Shown one piece after another: positions 33,806-46,417 of a stretch of DNA of 64,000 nucleotides. Under the pieces are notes generated by a model, which was given only the letters and a program-made list of their open reading frames with translations, ran no database searches and was not told the origin of the DNA. Position numbers and translations under genes: made by a program. The DNA is from Misgurnus anguillicaudatus (lineage: Eukaryota; Chordata; Actinopteri; Cypriniformes; Cobitidae), in NCBI RefSeq assembly GCF_027580225.2, contig NC_073361.2:22391501-22455500 (forward strand). Reading direction: 5' to 3'. Positions within the stretch are counted from its first letter, which is position 1, and each line of letters opens with the position of its first letter.

Positions 33806-34640
33806 ACAAAGCTCACTGTTGTCAGCATGTTAAATGCTTAAATATTTCAAATGGGCATAACAAAGGTTACAAATAATTACTGAAATTACAGCTGTTGTCA
33901 TTATTATCTATCATGAAATATAAAATCACACACACGCACACACACAGCAGCCATCTGCCTAAATGATGGGCAATTAACTAAAAGTGGCTTTGTCTCTCAC
34001 TACTCAGTTGACACGTATGAGGACGTTTATAGAGAATATATGCGGATGAGATAAAAGGTATGCACTGATGAAGAGACAGACAAACATGGCATAGGAAATG
34101 ATGGAGAGATGGGATATACCGTGTATGTAAACCAGCTGGCTCTGCTATTCCCAAATGTTCTGGTTTTGCTGATACTTTTCAAGACCATTTTATTCAGATA
34201 AGGGTTTATACACAATTATTTTAAAATTTATGCATTTACATGACACTTATCTAAAGTCACTAAAGCAAAAAGTGACCACGACATTTTCTTAAAAGTTCCT
34301 AGGGACTTGTAAATCCAGAGAAATTATTCGTTAATAATTTAAATAATAGCTCGTCCCTTGTCATTGCCACCTATCGATAAAGCAATATCCGCGCTATTCT
34401 CAATTTCCGCTTGTAGAAACTATAACACGTGTGGACAAATGCGGAAGTGATGGTAATACAGCCACCAGTATGCAGCTGTTTTGCCTTGCAGCTAATCTCC
34501 CATTCATTCCACTCTCTTTCATGACCTCATTAAGCTTCAGCTTTGTTATTGTTTTGAAAAAGCGACCTCTAGTGGTGAAATCCTACATATTGTGCCTTTG
34601 AGTGTACAATGCATTCAAAGTATTCATTTTATCATTATAA

Positions 34641-35580
34641 TGGTGCGTTCGCACCAGATGAGGAACAGGCGACAAGTGCGAGTGATTTACATGTTACTGT
34701 GCGTTCACACCAGATGCGGAAGAGAGGGCAAAAGCACGCAGCGCTTAAACATTTTGAGTTTACTTGCTTCATTCGTGTGTGAAATTCTAAGTCATTCAAG
34801 ACATTCATGCATAAATTTGCGGCATGGGAGGGGCTTATATAGATTAAATTGAGTAAATTTACCAGATTGTTCGACCTCCTCACTCTTCCAAACAAGATCC
34901 TTTTAATTCCTATAAAACTACGAAGATGTCTTGTGTAGTGATCACTGCTAGACAAAGCTCCTTTACTCTTTCCCCTCCAGCATTTTTTATGATTTTCACA
35001 AAATTTTAATGCCTTCCAGAAAATGCTCCTTTTTAAATATATAAACATACAATATAAGAAATAAAAGAACAGACCCTGCTTTCAAACAAAAAAATCAGTT
35101 TCATCATACCTTCATGTGTTCTGTTTTTATCACCTCTCAAATATGTGTAGGTTTCATCAAAAACACAAAATTTTGAGCAAAAAGCTGAGATAATTCCATT
35201 TTTGTGAAGGACTTTTGATAGAGATCAGATGCAGAGCGATCTTTAAAACATACACAGATATACAGCTGTTTGCCCTAGGGCAATACTTCCGGGTTTTATA
35301 AGTTGTGGAATAGCGCCACCTGGTGGATAATAGCGGTATTGCAGATTGACGAGATAACTCGTCAATGGCGGGGAAAGAGTTAATGGTTAACGCGGTGCAT
35401 AAATCCGCCGAATTTCAGATTATTTAATTTATGGGGATAACGTGGCAACGGTCAATTCGCGCGGAAAGCGTCATCCGCGCTGTCATTCGCACCTTTCGTG
35501 CCACAGGATGCCTATTCGCGTCTTTGCATTGACTTAACATGTAAATAACCCCTTTTCTGCGTCTGGTGTGAATGCACCAT
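34641..35580. mobile_element. PIF/Harbinger-like MITE (TGGTGCGTTCGCACCAGATG), TAA target duplication
   Basis: TGGTGCGTTCGCACCAGATG at 34641 pairs with GCGTCTGGTGTGAATGCACCA ending at 35580, flanked by TAA at 34638-34640 and 35581-35583. A second element is nested at about 34965-35381, ending GGCGGGGAAAGAGTTAA. A further fragment of the same outer family continues at 35581-35820 in reverse orientation. Confidence 0.7.
35312..35326 (-). promoter_or_regulatory. Strong CTCF-like motif inside a transposon
   Basis: On the minus strand it reads CCACCAGGTGGCGCT, a consensus-quality CTCF core. It belongs to the nested element at about 34965-35381, so every genomic copy of that element may carry it. 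Confidence 0.4.
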
Positions 35581-37340
35581 TAAGTCATTGCAAAGACGCG
35601 AAAAGGCATCCTGCAGCACGGTAAGCAAGAATGCTGTGGCGCGGAAGGCACATTAACCAATCAGGAGCTTGCTCTAGCAGTGACGTGATTGCAGGAAGTG
35701 ATAGATAGATATATAGGAGAGCTATATAAGCCCCTCCCATGATGCGAATTTACGTGTGAATGTCTTAAATGACTAGAATTTCACGCGTGAATGAAGCGCG
35801 CACGTGTTCATTGGTCCTAATATAATTAGCTTTATATAAAAACAATATAGTTTTATGTGGTTATAATATGCATAGGTGTCTAACCTCCAGACATGAGGGG
35901 AACTCACCAGATCAGTTTCACAAGACTGCTATCCAATAGTGCCGTCTCAGATAGCAAAAGCTACCATGTAACTATTTGTATCTATATTCCACTTTCTCTG
36001 ACCCAGTAGATGTTGTTTTATTGTCTTCTCTACTTCTGTTTAGTATGTGAAAGGTTGCAGGTTGTCTAGTGTGTTTGTGTGTGATTGTAAAGGTTGCTGG
36101 TTAGCAGACAGCATGAATGTGTGCCACAGTCTTTGGCCCCTGCTGTGCAGCCACACAGGAAAGAAACAAACACTGTAATACAACAGCCAAAAACAAACAA
36201 ACAGCGTTTGTGGTAATGGCTGTGATTAAGAGATAAGGGAGATGAGAGCGAGATGACCTTCATAAATGGCACAGTCGCCCTTCACGCACTCTCAGCACGC
36301 ATGAGTTGAGATTAGACGCGGGTCAGAGCTGCTTTGGCTGTACATCCAGAAATAAACATCAGACATCTCAATGTATCAATTCTTTGTCACTGATTCTTAA
36401 CCCACAGATAAATAATTTAAAAGGAAATACGCTTCTATATACAGATGTTTATATATAACAATTGTTTATACTATGCAGCTATAGTAGCATTCATTCAAAA
36501 CACAGCCAACGTCTCAGGTCAGATGAAAAACCCATCCCATGGCATCTCTCTCTGAACCTTGATTGTAAATTTTTAAAGCACCCTCTGCTCCTATGATTAT
36601 CCACAAATCAATAAGCTTCCCATGCCTCACAAAAAACCAAACAGCCACCTCCATCGATCCACCCAGTCACGTGTCCTCGCCACATCTGGAGGAATTGATG
36701 CAGCATATAAGAGAGATTCACAATGGCCAGATTATAGCAGGACTCAAATAGGCCATGATGTGCATATATTGCACAAACGTCATGTTGCAGTTACGTGAGA
36801 TGTTTAGATGCCAGTATAAGTCGAAATGAATATGTAATTCCGTAGAAAGTTTGTTAGTTTGATTGGCAGATGCCGGAGATATGTGGGTGTTTATGCGAAA
36901 GGTGATGTGATTTCGTCGTTGAGAGCAAAAACAGGTTAAAAATGAATCGATTTATTACCCGAGAGTCAGAGTTCCAGAGAAACGGCAGTCTCAAGTGAGT
37001 TGTATTGATTTTACTTTTCAATTATGTAGTGAAAGGTAAATCTCAGGCAGTGGCGTTTAAAAATGAGAAGTACAAACACACTTGAAGCTAAAATCACACC
37101 ATATACCACACAGCAAAAATTATAAATAAATACTTTTAGCTTACCGCAAATACTTACCGCAGGTATGTTATTAATTTAAGTTAACAAAAAAATGCAGCAT
37201 TTTGGTCAAATCAACATATATTTTTATGTTCCTTTAACCTAACAAATTAAGTTAAACAATTTCAACTTGTTTTTATAAGTTATGTCAACTTAAAGTAGTA
37301 GGTTGAGTTGACTTGCAAAACCAAAACATATGCATATATA

Positions 37341-37860
37341 TGGTTTGAAATCATGCATGGCACGGAAGGTTCCCCTGCTTAAACCAGCACATGTCCAGGC
37401 CCGTCTTAAGTTTGCCAATGACCGTTTGGATGATCCAGAGGAGTCATGGGAGAAAGTCATGTGGTCAGATGAGACCAAAATAGGACTTTTTGGTCATAAT
37501 TCCACTAAACGTGTTTGGAGGAAGAAGAATGATGAGTACCATCCCAAGAACACCATCCCTACTGTGAAGCATGAGGGTGGTAGCATCATGCTTTGGGGGT
37601 GTTTTTCTGCACATGGGACAGAGCGACTGCACTGTATTAGGGACAGGATGACCGGGGCCATGTATTGCGAGATTTTGGGGACAACCTCCTTCCCTCAGTT
37701 AGACCATTGAAGATGGGTCGAAGCTGGGTCTTCCTACATGACAATGACCCGAAGCACACAGCCAGGATAACCAAAAAGTGGCTCTGTAAGAAGCATATCA
37801 AGGTTCTGGCATGGCCTACCCGGTCTCCAGACCTAAACCCAATAGAGAATCTTTGGACCA

Positions 37861-37867
<7 letters not shown>
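37341..37867 (+). pseudogene. Tc1-like transposase, truncated and frameshifted
   Basis: The frame encodes [20 protein letters not shown]..., then WSDETK (first catalytic Asp at 37468-37470) and [15 protein letters not shown] shift near 37675 moves to the next frame, giving [14 protein letters not shown] and [11 protein letters not shown], where the second Asp and the Glu are 34 residues apart (DD34E). All three catalytic residues survive. The N-terminal paired-like DNA-binding half is missing and the C-terminus is cut by a (TA)n tract. No inverted ends remain. 35821-37340 before it holds no gene; 37110-37320 is a MITE rich in AAGTTAAC-type motifs. Confidence 0.9.
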
Positions 37868-37954
<87 letters not shown>

Positions 37955-37958
37955 TGGT
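37857..37958. repeat. (TA)n tract with symmetric flanks, 102-bp perfect palindrome
   Basis: ACCACTAA at 37857 and TTAGTGGT ending at 37958 flank an uninterrupted TA run of about 86 bp, so the whole block is self-complementary. It truncates the Tc1 transposase. Confidence 0.9.
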
Positions 37959-38439
37959 TTTCGTGATAAATAAAAAAATCTAACAAACAATATAATCAAG
38001 TGTGGTTAGAATAATAATAACATATGCAAATTTTTCAACTGGAGAAAAACTTTCTCATCTCATTTGCTGTTGGCATCAGACGTGTTTGTTGTTGGCTGTG
38101 CATCCGATCATCTGCATAAATTCATCTGACACTTGGAAGAAGTAAAATTAAACAGATGCCAAAAAAATAAACACAACAGCCTACATCAAATACAGGTTCA
38201 ACTTGAACAAGGTTAAGCATTTGTTTGTGTGGTAGCTTATTGGCATACATATTGCAAATAAGTTATACAATAATACATTTCAGTTTATTTACTTGCTACA
38301 TTTGATCTCTGATGTATTGGTCTCCATTCACGTTGCACATAAAGACACCCCTTACCAAACACTGTTAGTTAGTGTTTCCATCTAGATCATGTCTGCATTT
38401 TACTAATGCATTTATTTGGTATGAGCTGAGCGTAGTAAT

Positions 38440-38770
38440 AAGAAAAAATACTTTGCCACAAATATCACCTAAGCATTGTTATGGCAACAGCAGAGTGAAA
38501 AGAATTACCTGAAAATGGAGCACTTCATTATGAATTAAACTGATTTTAATGCTTTACACTCATTGTCCTAATGGGTTCATTTTCTGTATCAGATAATGTG
38601 GGTGGATTCAATAAACAGCTCCAGGAAAACAAAAAGAGAATTGGATGAGTGTTATATGAAATGCTAATAAGAATTAAATGAGGAATTCTAGTCATTTCAA
38701 TAATGATAATAGGTAACACTCAACCTTTCAGTTTTTGCTTTGTGAGACAAACATTGTTTCATGAGAAAAC
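38440..38770. other. Single-copy island, possible conserved noncoding element
   Basis: AT-rich homeodomain-like motifs (ATGAATTAAACTGATTTTAA, GAATTAAATGAGG), GTTATGGCAAC (half of an RFX-type X-box, near 38478) and CATTGTT occur close together without any repeat. Nothing else is seen in 37960-39580. Confidence 0.25.
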
Positions 38771-39581
38771 CCAGTGCCATGTTGTCAAATATTTCATTTT
38801 TTTGGAGACCCGAGATCAGAATTTTGAAATGCGCTTGTGCTTTTGTGGGTGCATGTTCACATGACACCAGGTGATGGCGCTCTCTTCTCTAACCTGGCTG
38901 GATCAGGCTGTCCTATGGCATACACTTGTTTGGCTTTTGCATTAAAATATACATGCTACCATGATGCATATTTTTTAAATTTATAAGTAGCACGTGGGAT
39001 CAAGGACAGGGATTTATTTCTTTGGCAAATGTATGCCATCTTGGAGTCTTGGAGTTGATTGTGACTGTCCAGTTTCAGAGGACATCATAGAAAGATCAGG
39101 TCTAAGTTAAGAGCACAGGAAGTCTTACTGTGGTGCATTCATGTTGATGGACTCAGCAGATGGTTAGACTACGGAGAAACGGATAACCAGACACACCCAG
39201 CTGTTCTAAAGGAAAAGCCGAGACTGAACAAAATCAAAATATGAAACAAAAATATACACAACATGCACTTATTCACCACTAGCAGGAGAAATTAATTCAG
39301 GGCAAATATTTCTAATAATTTTCCCTTTTATTGACATTAAAAGATTTCTGTTATTTCACCTTTAAACATTTATATTATTGTAATCTTGAAAAAGTAGATT
39401 TAAAGTATTTGACATACAGTACAGTTAATGTGTGCTTAAATATGCCCTCAAAAATAACTTCTGACGCTACTCACCCCTAAAAATCTTCCACGATTTATAA
39501 TTCACCATTACAACATCACCCTCCCAGACGGAAAACCTTGTACCTCTTCCCATTTGTGGGTAACTACAGGAGAGCTGAATT

Positions 39582-40136
39582 ATGTCTCGTGGTTCAGACT
39601 GTCACTTTCGCCCTCCATATTTCCCCAAAGACAGAAGCGTAGCCTTCCACGTGATCACGCCAGGCTCAGTTAATTTCTGCAACCCACACCGTAGCCTTCA
39701 AGCTGGTTGGATCCCCGCAGAGGCCTTGGCCCCACTGAGCCACAGGAGCGGAGTGCAGAATACAGTGACAGAGCAGAGACTGCCTCGTTTCCAAGGTCAC
39801 AAGAAGGACAGTGCAGAACAGCCGACGTACAGCCAGAAGACCCCCGCTGTTTCCTTGACTCGAGATATTAATGGATGGCAGGAAGAGAAAAATAAAGGGC
39901 GAGGAGGCTGGAAAGAAATAGAAAACGCAGAGGAAGGAAAATCAGATAGGAATATGCATTGCTGGGGAAACCCAGAAATAGACTGGCTAATGTTTCAGTG
40001 CAGTGACCCCTGCGTCACAGGTGAAATTCATGAAAGCAGCAGAAGAATATCAGTTTCTCTGCTTGTGTCTCACATCAATACGCTCATGGCTGCCACTGCG
40101 GGATCGTGGGTGGATGGGGGGTTGGGGTTTCTATAA
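39582..40136 (+). other. Unassigned 184-codon open frame, coding status doubtful
   Basis: The frame MSRGSDCHFRPPYFPKDRSV...GSWVDGGLGFL is the longest one outside ythdf3 and lies in a locally GC-richer, non-repetitive block. I recognise no domain, signal peptide or membrane segment. No splice context or promoter is evident. It may be a chance frame within a conserved noncoding element or a noncoding RNA exon. Low confidence that it is translated. Confidence 0.15.
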
Positions 40137-40483
40137 TGCACCTAGATGCGATGGCCACATTTGCAGAGCTCCAGAACGCACACGCTGTATGTATGAAATT
40201 AGATTTTCTTACATATGGAGCCATTTTAAAGATTATATCAGGTCATTTTTGAATGACGTAATACATTACGTCTCTAAACCTTTGGCTCTCATGGATTCTA
40301 CACAGGTAGCAGAAAAAATTGCAATGAATAAAAACAACAAATTATAAAGTGCACCTAATCAGCTACGTGTCAGGGCCAGCCAGTGTGATGCAATGACAAT
40401 GCTAAATCTACATCAGTCAGTGCACATTTGTGGATTTCAGCACCTGCTTGTGGACAGCTCCCTCCCCCTTAATACAGTTATAA

Positions 40484-40611
<128 letters not shown>

Positions 40612-41132
40612 ACTTTGTCAACATAACAGATGCAAATTTGTCACTTTACTGCAAACGGCTAGAGAGTTTGTGTGCGTGCGACTGTAATTGTTTGCTTGTT
40701 GCTTTGATGGAGCTGGCGTGTGTTTCTCCAGGTTTTGGACATCTGTCCGCACAGCTGCTGTGGCTGTTCTACTGTACCTCATTTTTAAAGTTTAAAGTTT
40801 GATGAAAATTTCTCTCAGTCAGTTTTAAGCCTAGACATTTACAGACACCATCATTAAGCTTAAAATGATTAATGTTGCAAATTGACACAGTATGTTGCCA
40901 CGTTGTGGATTGGAACGTAATAAGAACTAGAATGTTATTCACAATAAAAGCAATTAAGTAGAACTACTGAAATATGTAACTTTAACACAAGCTTTCACCG
41001 TGAATAGAACAACTCTTTATAAGTGCATAAACTGACCGAAAAAATGGTCTGTGTCACTGGTGTGGTACCCTCTCAAAAAGTACACCTTTTAAGAAATCAT
41101 ATTAGTACCTCAGAGGTACAGTACATAATGTA

Positions 41133-41923
41133 CAGTACTGTGCAAAAGTATTAGGCCACCATCGCCGGCTTTGTTGTTTTAGCAAAGTTTTAATGTCCAT
41201 CCATATTTATTTTTCATTCTTTTTTTTAAAGATACAAACAGAAAATGAAATATGTAAATTAAAAACAAAACAATTTTCAGAACTAAGTGTCTTCTTCAGG
41301 CATCAGTCAGTATTTAGTGTGACCTCGCTTGACATGAAACACATCTTGAGCTTTTTGGAGAAGTCTGAAGTCCTGAAGTCATTCGATTAGAATTAGAAAT
41401 TAGGATTTTATTTCATTTAGGTTTAAAGGGACACTTCACCCATTTGCATTAAGCTTTGTATAGTTAGAACCCCAGTCATGTTTTTGAATGCTCATGCATC
41501 ATTTTCTCAGTTGAGACAGGAGAAATACAGATTTCAGTGTTGCACTTCCTTCTTTTAATGATGTAAAAATCATCATTTTGCATAATTGAAAGAAGGAAGT
41601 CCAATATTTTTGTTGAGGGGGTGAGACTACAAACACCCCTTTTCTACAAATTCGACTACAAATATGACACACTTTTAATAAAGATTATTGTTTCTACGGG
41701 TGAAATGCTCTTTTAAGAGATCCTGCAGTTGCCTGCTATTGCTTAAGAAGGGGAGTTTATCCTAAATACTTGAAACTTCAGTTTATACTTTTATACTGTT
41801 TTTAATACTACATACACATTTCCTGTGTTTTCTGGTTGTATTCGAATAAAAAGACTGAGAAATAATTATATATGATCACTATGCAATTGCAAAAACAACA
41901 AATCTGCTGGTAGCAGTATACTG
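41133..41923. mobile_element. Tc1/mariner-type element, reverse copy of 1092-1592, with nested MITE
   Basis: It starts CAGTACTGTGCAAAAGTATT after TA at 41131-41132. The right end is degraded (AGTATACTG, then TA at 41924). The sequence is the reverse complement of the intronic copy at 1092-1592, interrupted at 41427-41712. Confidence 0.8.
41427..41712. mobile_element. TTAA-targeting MITE (AGGGACACTTCACCC)
   Basis: AGGGACACTTCACCC and GGGTGAAATGCTCTT are the inverted ends, with TTAA at 41423-41426 and 41713-41716. The paralogous position in the 1092-1592 element holds a single TTAA, proving target duplication. A second copy, reversed, is at 61236-61555. Confidence 0.85.
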
Positions 41924-41987
41924 TATATAAATATGTGTAGTGAAATGGTACATATAAGGAGCTTTTTATAGGGTACTGCCCCCTCAG

Positions 41988-42467
41988 CAGTGTTGGAGGT
42001 AAGGCATTACAAGTAACGTGCATTACGTAATAATATTACTTTTCTGAAGTAACGAGTAAAGTAACGCATTACTTTTTAAATGTACACATCAACATTTGAG
42101 TTACTTTTTAAAAAAAGGAATGCGAGTTACTTTTCAGTTGAATTAATTTGATTAAAAAAATAATAATGTACTGAATTAAACTAAACGTAGTGATGTAGAA
42201 TGTGCGCACCCCAGTTTGAGTCGGAAACGGAGATGGCAGGCCAGAGCTTGACATTTTTGTGATGTAAATATGAAATTTCTGAATGCAAAACTTCATAAAA
42301 ACACCCGCAAGGCCTTAATGAGACCAAGCCTCAGCCAAGTAAGAAAAAGTAAGTAACGTAAGTATTACTTTCCATGAAAAGTAACTAGTGACGCAATTAG
42401 TTACTTTTTTGGGGAGTAACTTAATATTGTAATGCATTACTTTTAAAAGTAACTTTCCTCAACACTG
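41988..42467. mobile_element. hAT MITE (CAGTGTTGG...CAACACTG)
   Basis: The ends are CAGTGTTGGAGGTAAGGC and TTTCCTCAACACTG. The subterminal repeats of GTAACGCATTAC/AAAGTAACT are characteristic. The flanks CCCCTCAG and CCCATTAG agree at six of eight positions, consistent with an aged 8-bp duplication. Confidence 0.75.
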
Positions 42468-42974
42468 CCCATTAGTGACAGATTGGGACTATTTTTTGAC
42501 CATTTTACTAATCCTATTTTACAGTATTTGTGCATCTCTGTAAAGTCAAGATCTCCAACCACTGCAATAGTGATAGTAGTATACCGTAGCCATATTTCCA
42601 GGCATGAAAGATGGTTAAACTGGTTTAAGTTCCTTTGTGGGCTTTTATGGACCACTTCTGCATCTAAGCAAATGAATAACACTAAATAAATAGAGTTTGA
42701 AAAAGCATTAAAAAGTAAAACTATAATACGCAACATGACAGATAAATAAAATACAAATTTTCCCAAAACACTTATGTGCAAAATTCTACAAAAGCAATTC
42801 ATCCTTAATGAGAATCTAAACACACATTTGTGCCTCTCTCTGCTGAGTGAAACTTATTTAATCAATAAATTACTTAAGACTCTGTATAGTTTATGCGACA
42901 ATAAACTATAGTATTCTCAATGTCATAAAATAAACATACGACATTTAGCTGAGCAAATGCTTCGGCAATATAAA

Positions 42975-42992
42975 TGAATATGCAAATGATGG
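42975..42992 (+). promoter_or_regulatory. POU octamer in an 18-bp string shared with 14949-14966
   Basis: TGAATATGCAAATGATGG contains ATGCAAAT and is identical to the string beside the SOX motif at 14949-14966. Neither site lies in a recognised repeat. 42468-43860 otherwise shows no gene; CATGAATATTCATG at 43414-43427 is a 14-bp perfect palindrome resembling a dimeric POU site. Confidence 0.3.
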
Positions 42993-43859
42993 CACATACA
43001 CTCATGCTGTTGTATACATTGCAAAGGGCTCTTCACCCTGAACCGGTGAAATAGCTTTTTGAGGCTACACTTTGAAGTCTGCTGCAATCCAACACTATAG
43101 CCTTTTTAATCATCATTGTGCATTCTCTTGTATACAATAATTAAAATCTGCTGGAAGGTAAAACTTAATGAATCAAAAATAAAGAACAAGTAGGTTTCCA
43201 TAGAAACATGTTTAATTATGATAATTAGACAAGCGTGAATGTTGATTTCGTGTGAATTGGCTAAATATGCAGACAAAAGCGGATGAAAGGAAACCTTTGA
43301 CGTTTTCGATGTACTTGAAGCCATACCTGTTTATGGAATCTATTTGATTGATACAAGCTGCTTTCAGCCATTAAGAACCCTAGTATTATCCTAGCCTACT
43401 CTAATTTTTCACTCATGAATATTCATGCCACTATGTCATTATACTGCCATAAATCTTTTTTTCAGTTTAAATCTACAGTTCTGACCTCTCCAAATCACCA
43501 GCGCTCCCAATCATAAGTAATACATTATTCAGCACCAGCACTGATTGTCTAAACAACATCATCTAGGCAAAAAAGCCATTCAATGAAAGTTTTTTGTATC
43601 AACATGATGAATGAGTACATAGCACAACCTGTAGTCTTTGTCTTTTAATTCAAACATGGAAAATTATGAAAAATTACTTGTGTGTCATAAACTGAACCTT
43701 TTATACCAGATGGAAGTCAAAAAACATTTTTGTCCTTAAATGCCATTTAGAATTGAACCATTGTGATTGATGGCAGGTCTGTGTAGAGATTATGGTCATA
43801 TGTTATTGAATACAAAAATACGGTGTATTCTCTTAAATCCAATCATGGGTTGCATTGCT

Positions 43860-44400
43860 CAGGGTTACCACGGGTCCTTGAAAGTTTGTGAATCTGGGGA
43901 AAAATGCAAGGCCCTGGGAAGTGTTTGAAAATATACATGTAACTTCTGTATGAGAATGTTGATTCATACCAAAATGCTTTTTTGCATAGTTGTGTTTGAC
44001 ACATGAAAAGTCTCTGGTTATGTATGTAACTGTTGTTCCCTGAGAAGGGAACGAGACGCTGCGTCTCCCTTCCCATACTTCCTGTAACGCCGTCTTTGGC
44101 AATATTTCAGATAGCCAAATACTTCCTGGCTCCCGCGTCTGTCTTTGTCGTTAAGCCTCACCATTGGTTGAATTTGATTTAGACATTCAGACGCACTTAC
44201 CCCTGAAGGCATCCCCAAAGTGTCACTGCAGTGACGCAGCGCGAGTTCCCTCGAAAGGGCACTGTAACAATGTATCTTAAAAGGTAACATGATGTAATCT
44301 TGCTCTTGAAATGTGTCCCCACATTTTGTCCTTGAATTTAAGGGTAATGGACCTGGAAAGTCCTTGAAAGGTTCTTGAATTTGAAGGTAACTAAGGTGTG
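43860..44400. mobile_element. hAT-like CAGGGTTACCACGG element with nested GGTTATGTATGTAAC MITE
   Basis: CAGGGTTACCACGGGTCCTTG and its counterpart AAAGTCCTTGAAAGGTTCTTG...GGTAACTA are the outer parts. Around 44016-44272 lies a common fish MITE starting GGTTATGTATGTAACTGTTG with GAGAAGGGAACGAGACGCTG. Minus-strand frames here are not genes. 44401-45976 holds no gene that I can support. Confidence 0.55.
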
Positions 44401-45975
44401 GAAACTGAATTTAAATTTATTTGTCACTCTTTATAATAGTTTAATCAATTGGTGGGCCACAACCCAAGTTTGCATGTCTGTATCTAGGGGTCCGTGACAA
44501 ATGCAAAGCAAGAAACTCAAAATAAACTTAAATGCCAAATAATCTGTACACGTATCTCTCCTACAAGAAGATAATAATTAAAAATGGTTTATAAGTAATA
44601 ATAAAATGTGTAAATTTTAAATAAAATAAATACAGTAAAAAAGGTGGCTGTGCAACAATAACTAGTATTAGTAATAGTTTTCTCTGGGTGTATTTTTTGT
44701 CTGTGGTAATTTCCGTTATTTTAAGTTATTACAGTTGACATCCTGATCAATATTCTGTTCACAAAATGTACAGAGCCCACCTTAAAAAAAGACTAATTTC
44801 ACCAGCCAATAGGGAAGAAAACTAAATGGTTTTCGACTATTGGAAATTTGACTTGCACAATTGACAGCCACCAAGCATTTTTAAAATCAGGAAGCCAAAT
44901 ATAAGACAACTTGTTAGCTTTAATGTCAGATGATTTTAAGACAAACTGAAAGATAAAGTGAAAGTACCAATCATATTATCTAGTTATGACGAACCAGGCA
45001 TTTCAAAGCACATTTGACAATTAAAGGCATAGTTGGGGAAATAAATCAGAAACACATAAAGTTTCACATTATAAGAGGTGAAATCCCCAAATCACACAAG
45101 TAATCAAAGTAGCAAACCACCGGTGGCTTTTTTGACCTGGTTCCACTTGACTTTCATATTATACTGTATGAAATAAATGAGGATAAAAATCTACTTAAGA
45201 ACAATCTTTGGGAAATGCCATACTTGCTATTGTGAAGCTGTGAGAAATCGGGTCTTCAACAGAGGAATGGTTTTACTGGGGGTTGTTTTTAATGCATTTT
45301 TTGTTTTCGAAATTAAATTAGTCAAACAAAAATGCATTAATAGGTTAATAATAAACACATTCAAATGAAGAGCATAACGTTCCCATGATAAAATCTATTC
45401 AGTTAAATAAAAATGTTATGTAGTATGCCTACATAGTGTTTTAATATCTTTTGTAACGTAACCATTATAACAAAGTACATGTAAATCTAGTCTTAATTTT
45501 ACACATGTAAAATTACACCGGGTGGCCCCGAAGACCTCGGCAAAAAAGTTCAGCTTAAGTGACGCCTTGCTGTGTTTGATTAACTTTGTTCTTCAGGCTA
45601 ATTTCTTGCATAGAGATTTTTTCCCTTCTACCAGAGCCCAAAAGTGATATCACCCGCTCCGCAAGAATGTTGCTATAAACAACCTGAAAATATCTCTGCT
45701 TTTGGGCCTTTAAATATTTTCTCATGGGATAACAGACTAATACTGCTGCACTTAATAGTCGCAGTCTTATCCATCAGGACCTCAGATATTTATATCGAAT
45801 CCTGGGTTTGCATGTTTCATCAACAGGCTGACTACAGCTGAATATGTAGAAGGAGCTGTTTAGGGCATGAAAAGCAGGACAGACGATCTTGTCTTGGCTC
45901 GGAAAAGAACAAGCAGCAAGGCAGAAAAAACTTCAAACAGTAAACGTGAGAACAGCAAATGTCAAGGGATTATGA

Positions 45976-45976
<1 letters not shown>

Positions 45977-46014
<38 letters not shown>
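45977..46014. repeat. (GA)n microsatellite
   Basis: A GA run of about 38 bp with one interruption. Confidence 0.9.
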
Positions 46015-46016
<2 letters not shown>

Positions 46017-46417
46017 TTCATTGAAATGCAGGTACTGCTGTGCAATTTTCCTTGGGATTTTACCCTCAATAAAAACAAAAATGATAGCATAACCAAATAT
46101 TTAAATGACGGATGCTGGTATCTGTTTAAATCACTCACACCATTGTGTCTGAAGAGTATATTTAAAAGTCAAAAGTACAGTGACTAATATAAACAGATGA
46201 TGCCGGGGGGCTAGTTGTCACAGGGTCTTAAGTAACTCAGACGCGAAAATGGTTCAAGTTTGTAAGTCCAATTCCACAAATGATTTTTTCTAGGAGTGTG
46301 ACAACTTGCTCCATCCTCTCCAATGAGTACACACTGTTTCTTTTTAACCTGGTTTACTGTTACCCGTGTTTATTTTTCAATCAAGCTGCTGTTACACACT
46401 TTTCTCTCCTCTCAAGA

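Larger units (their letters stand above)
41040..41980. repeat. GTACC MITE interrupted by a Tc1/mariner-type element
   Basis: The left part GGTACCCTCTCAAAAAGTAC...GAGGTACAGTACATA and the right part TGGTACATATAAGGAGC...AGGGTACTGCCCC belong to one GTACC MITE split by the element at 41133-41923. 40605-41039 contains no gene. Confidence 0.65.

Noticed and set aside
44018..44290. Minus-strand frames of 77-90 codons around 43833-44290
   Set aside because: They lie wholly within a hAT-like element and its nested MITE.
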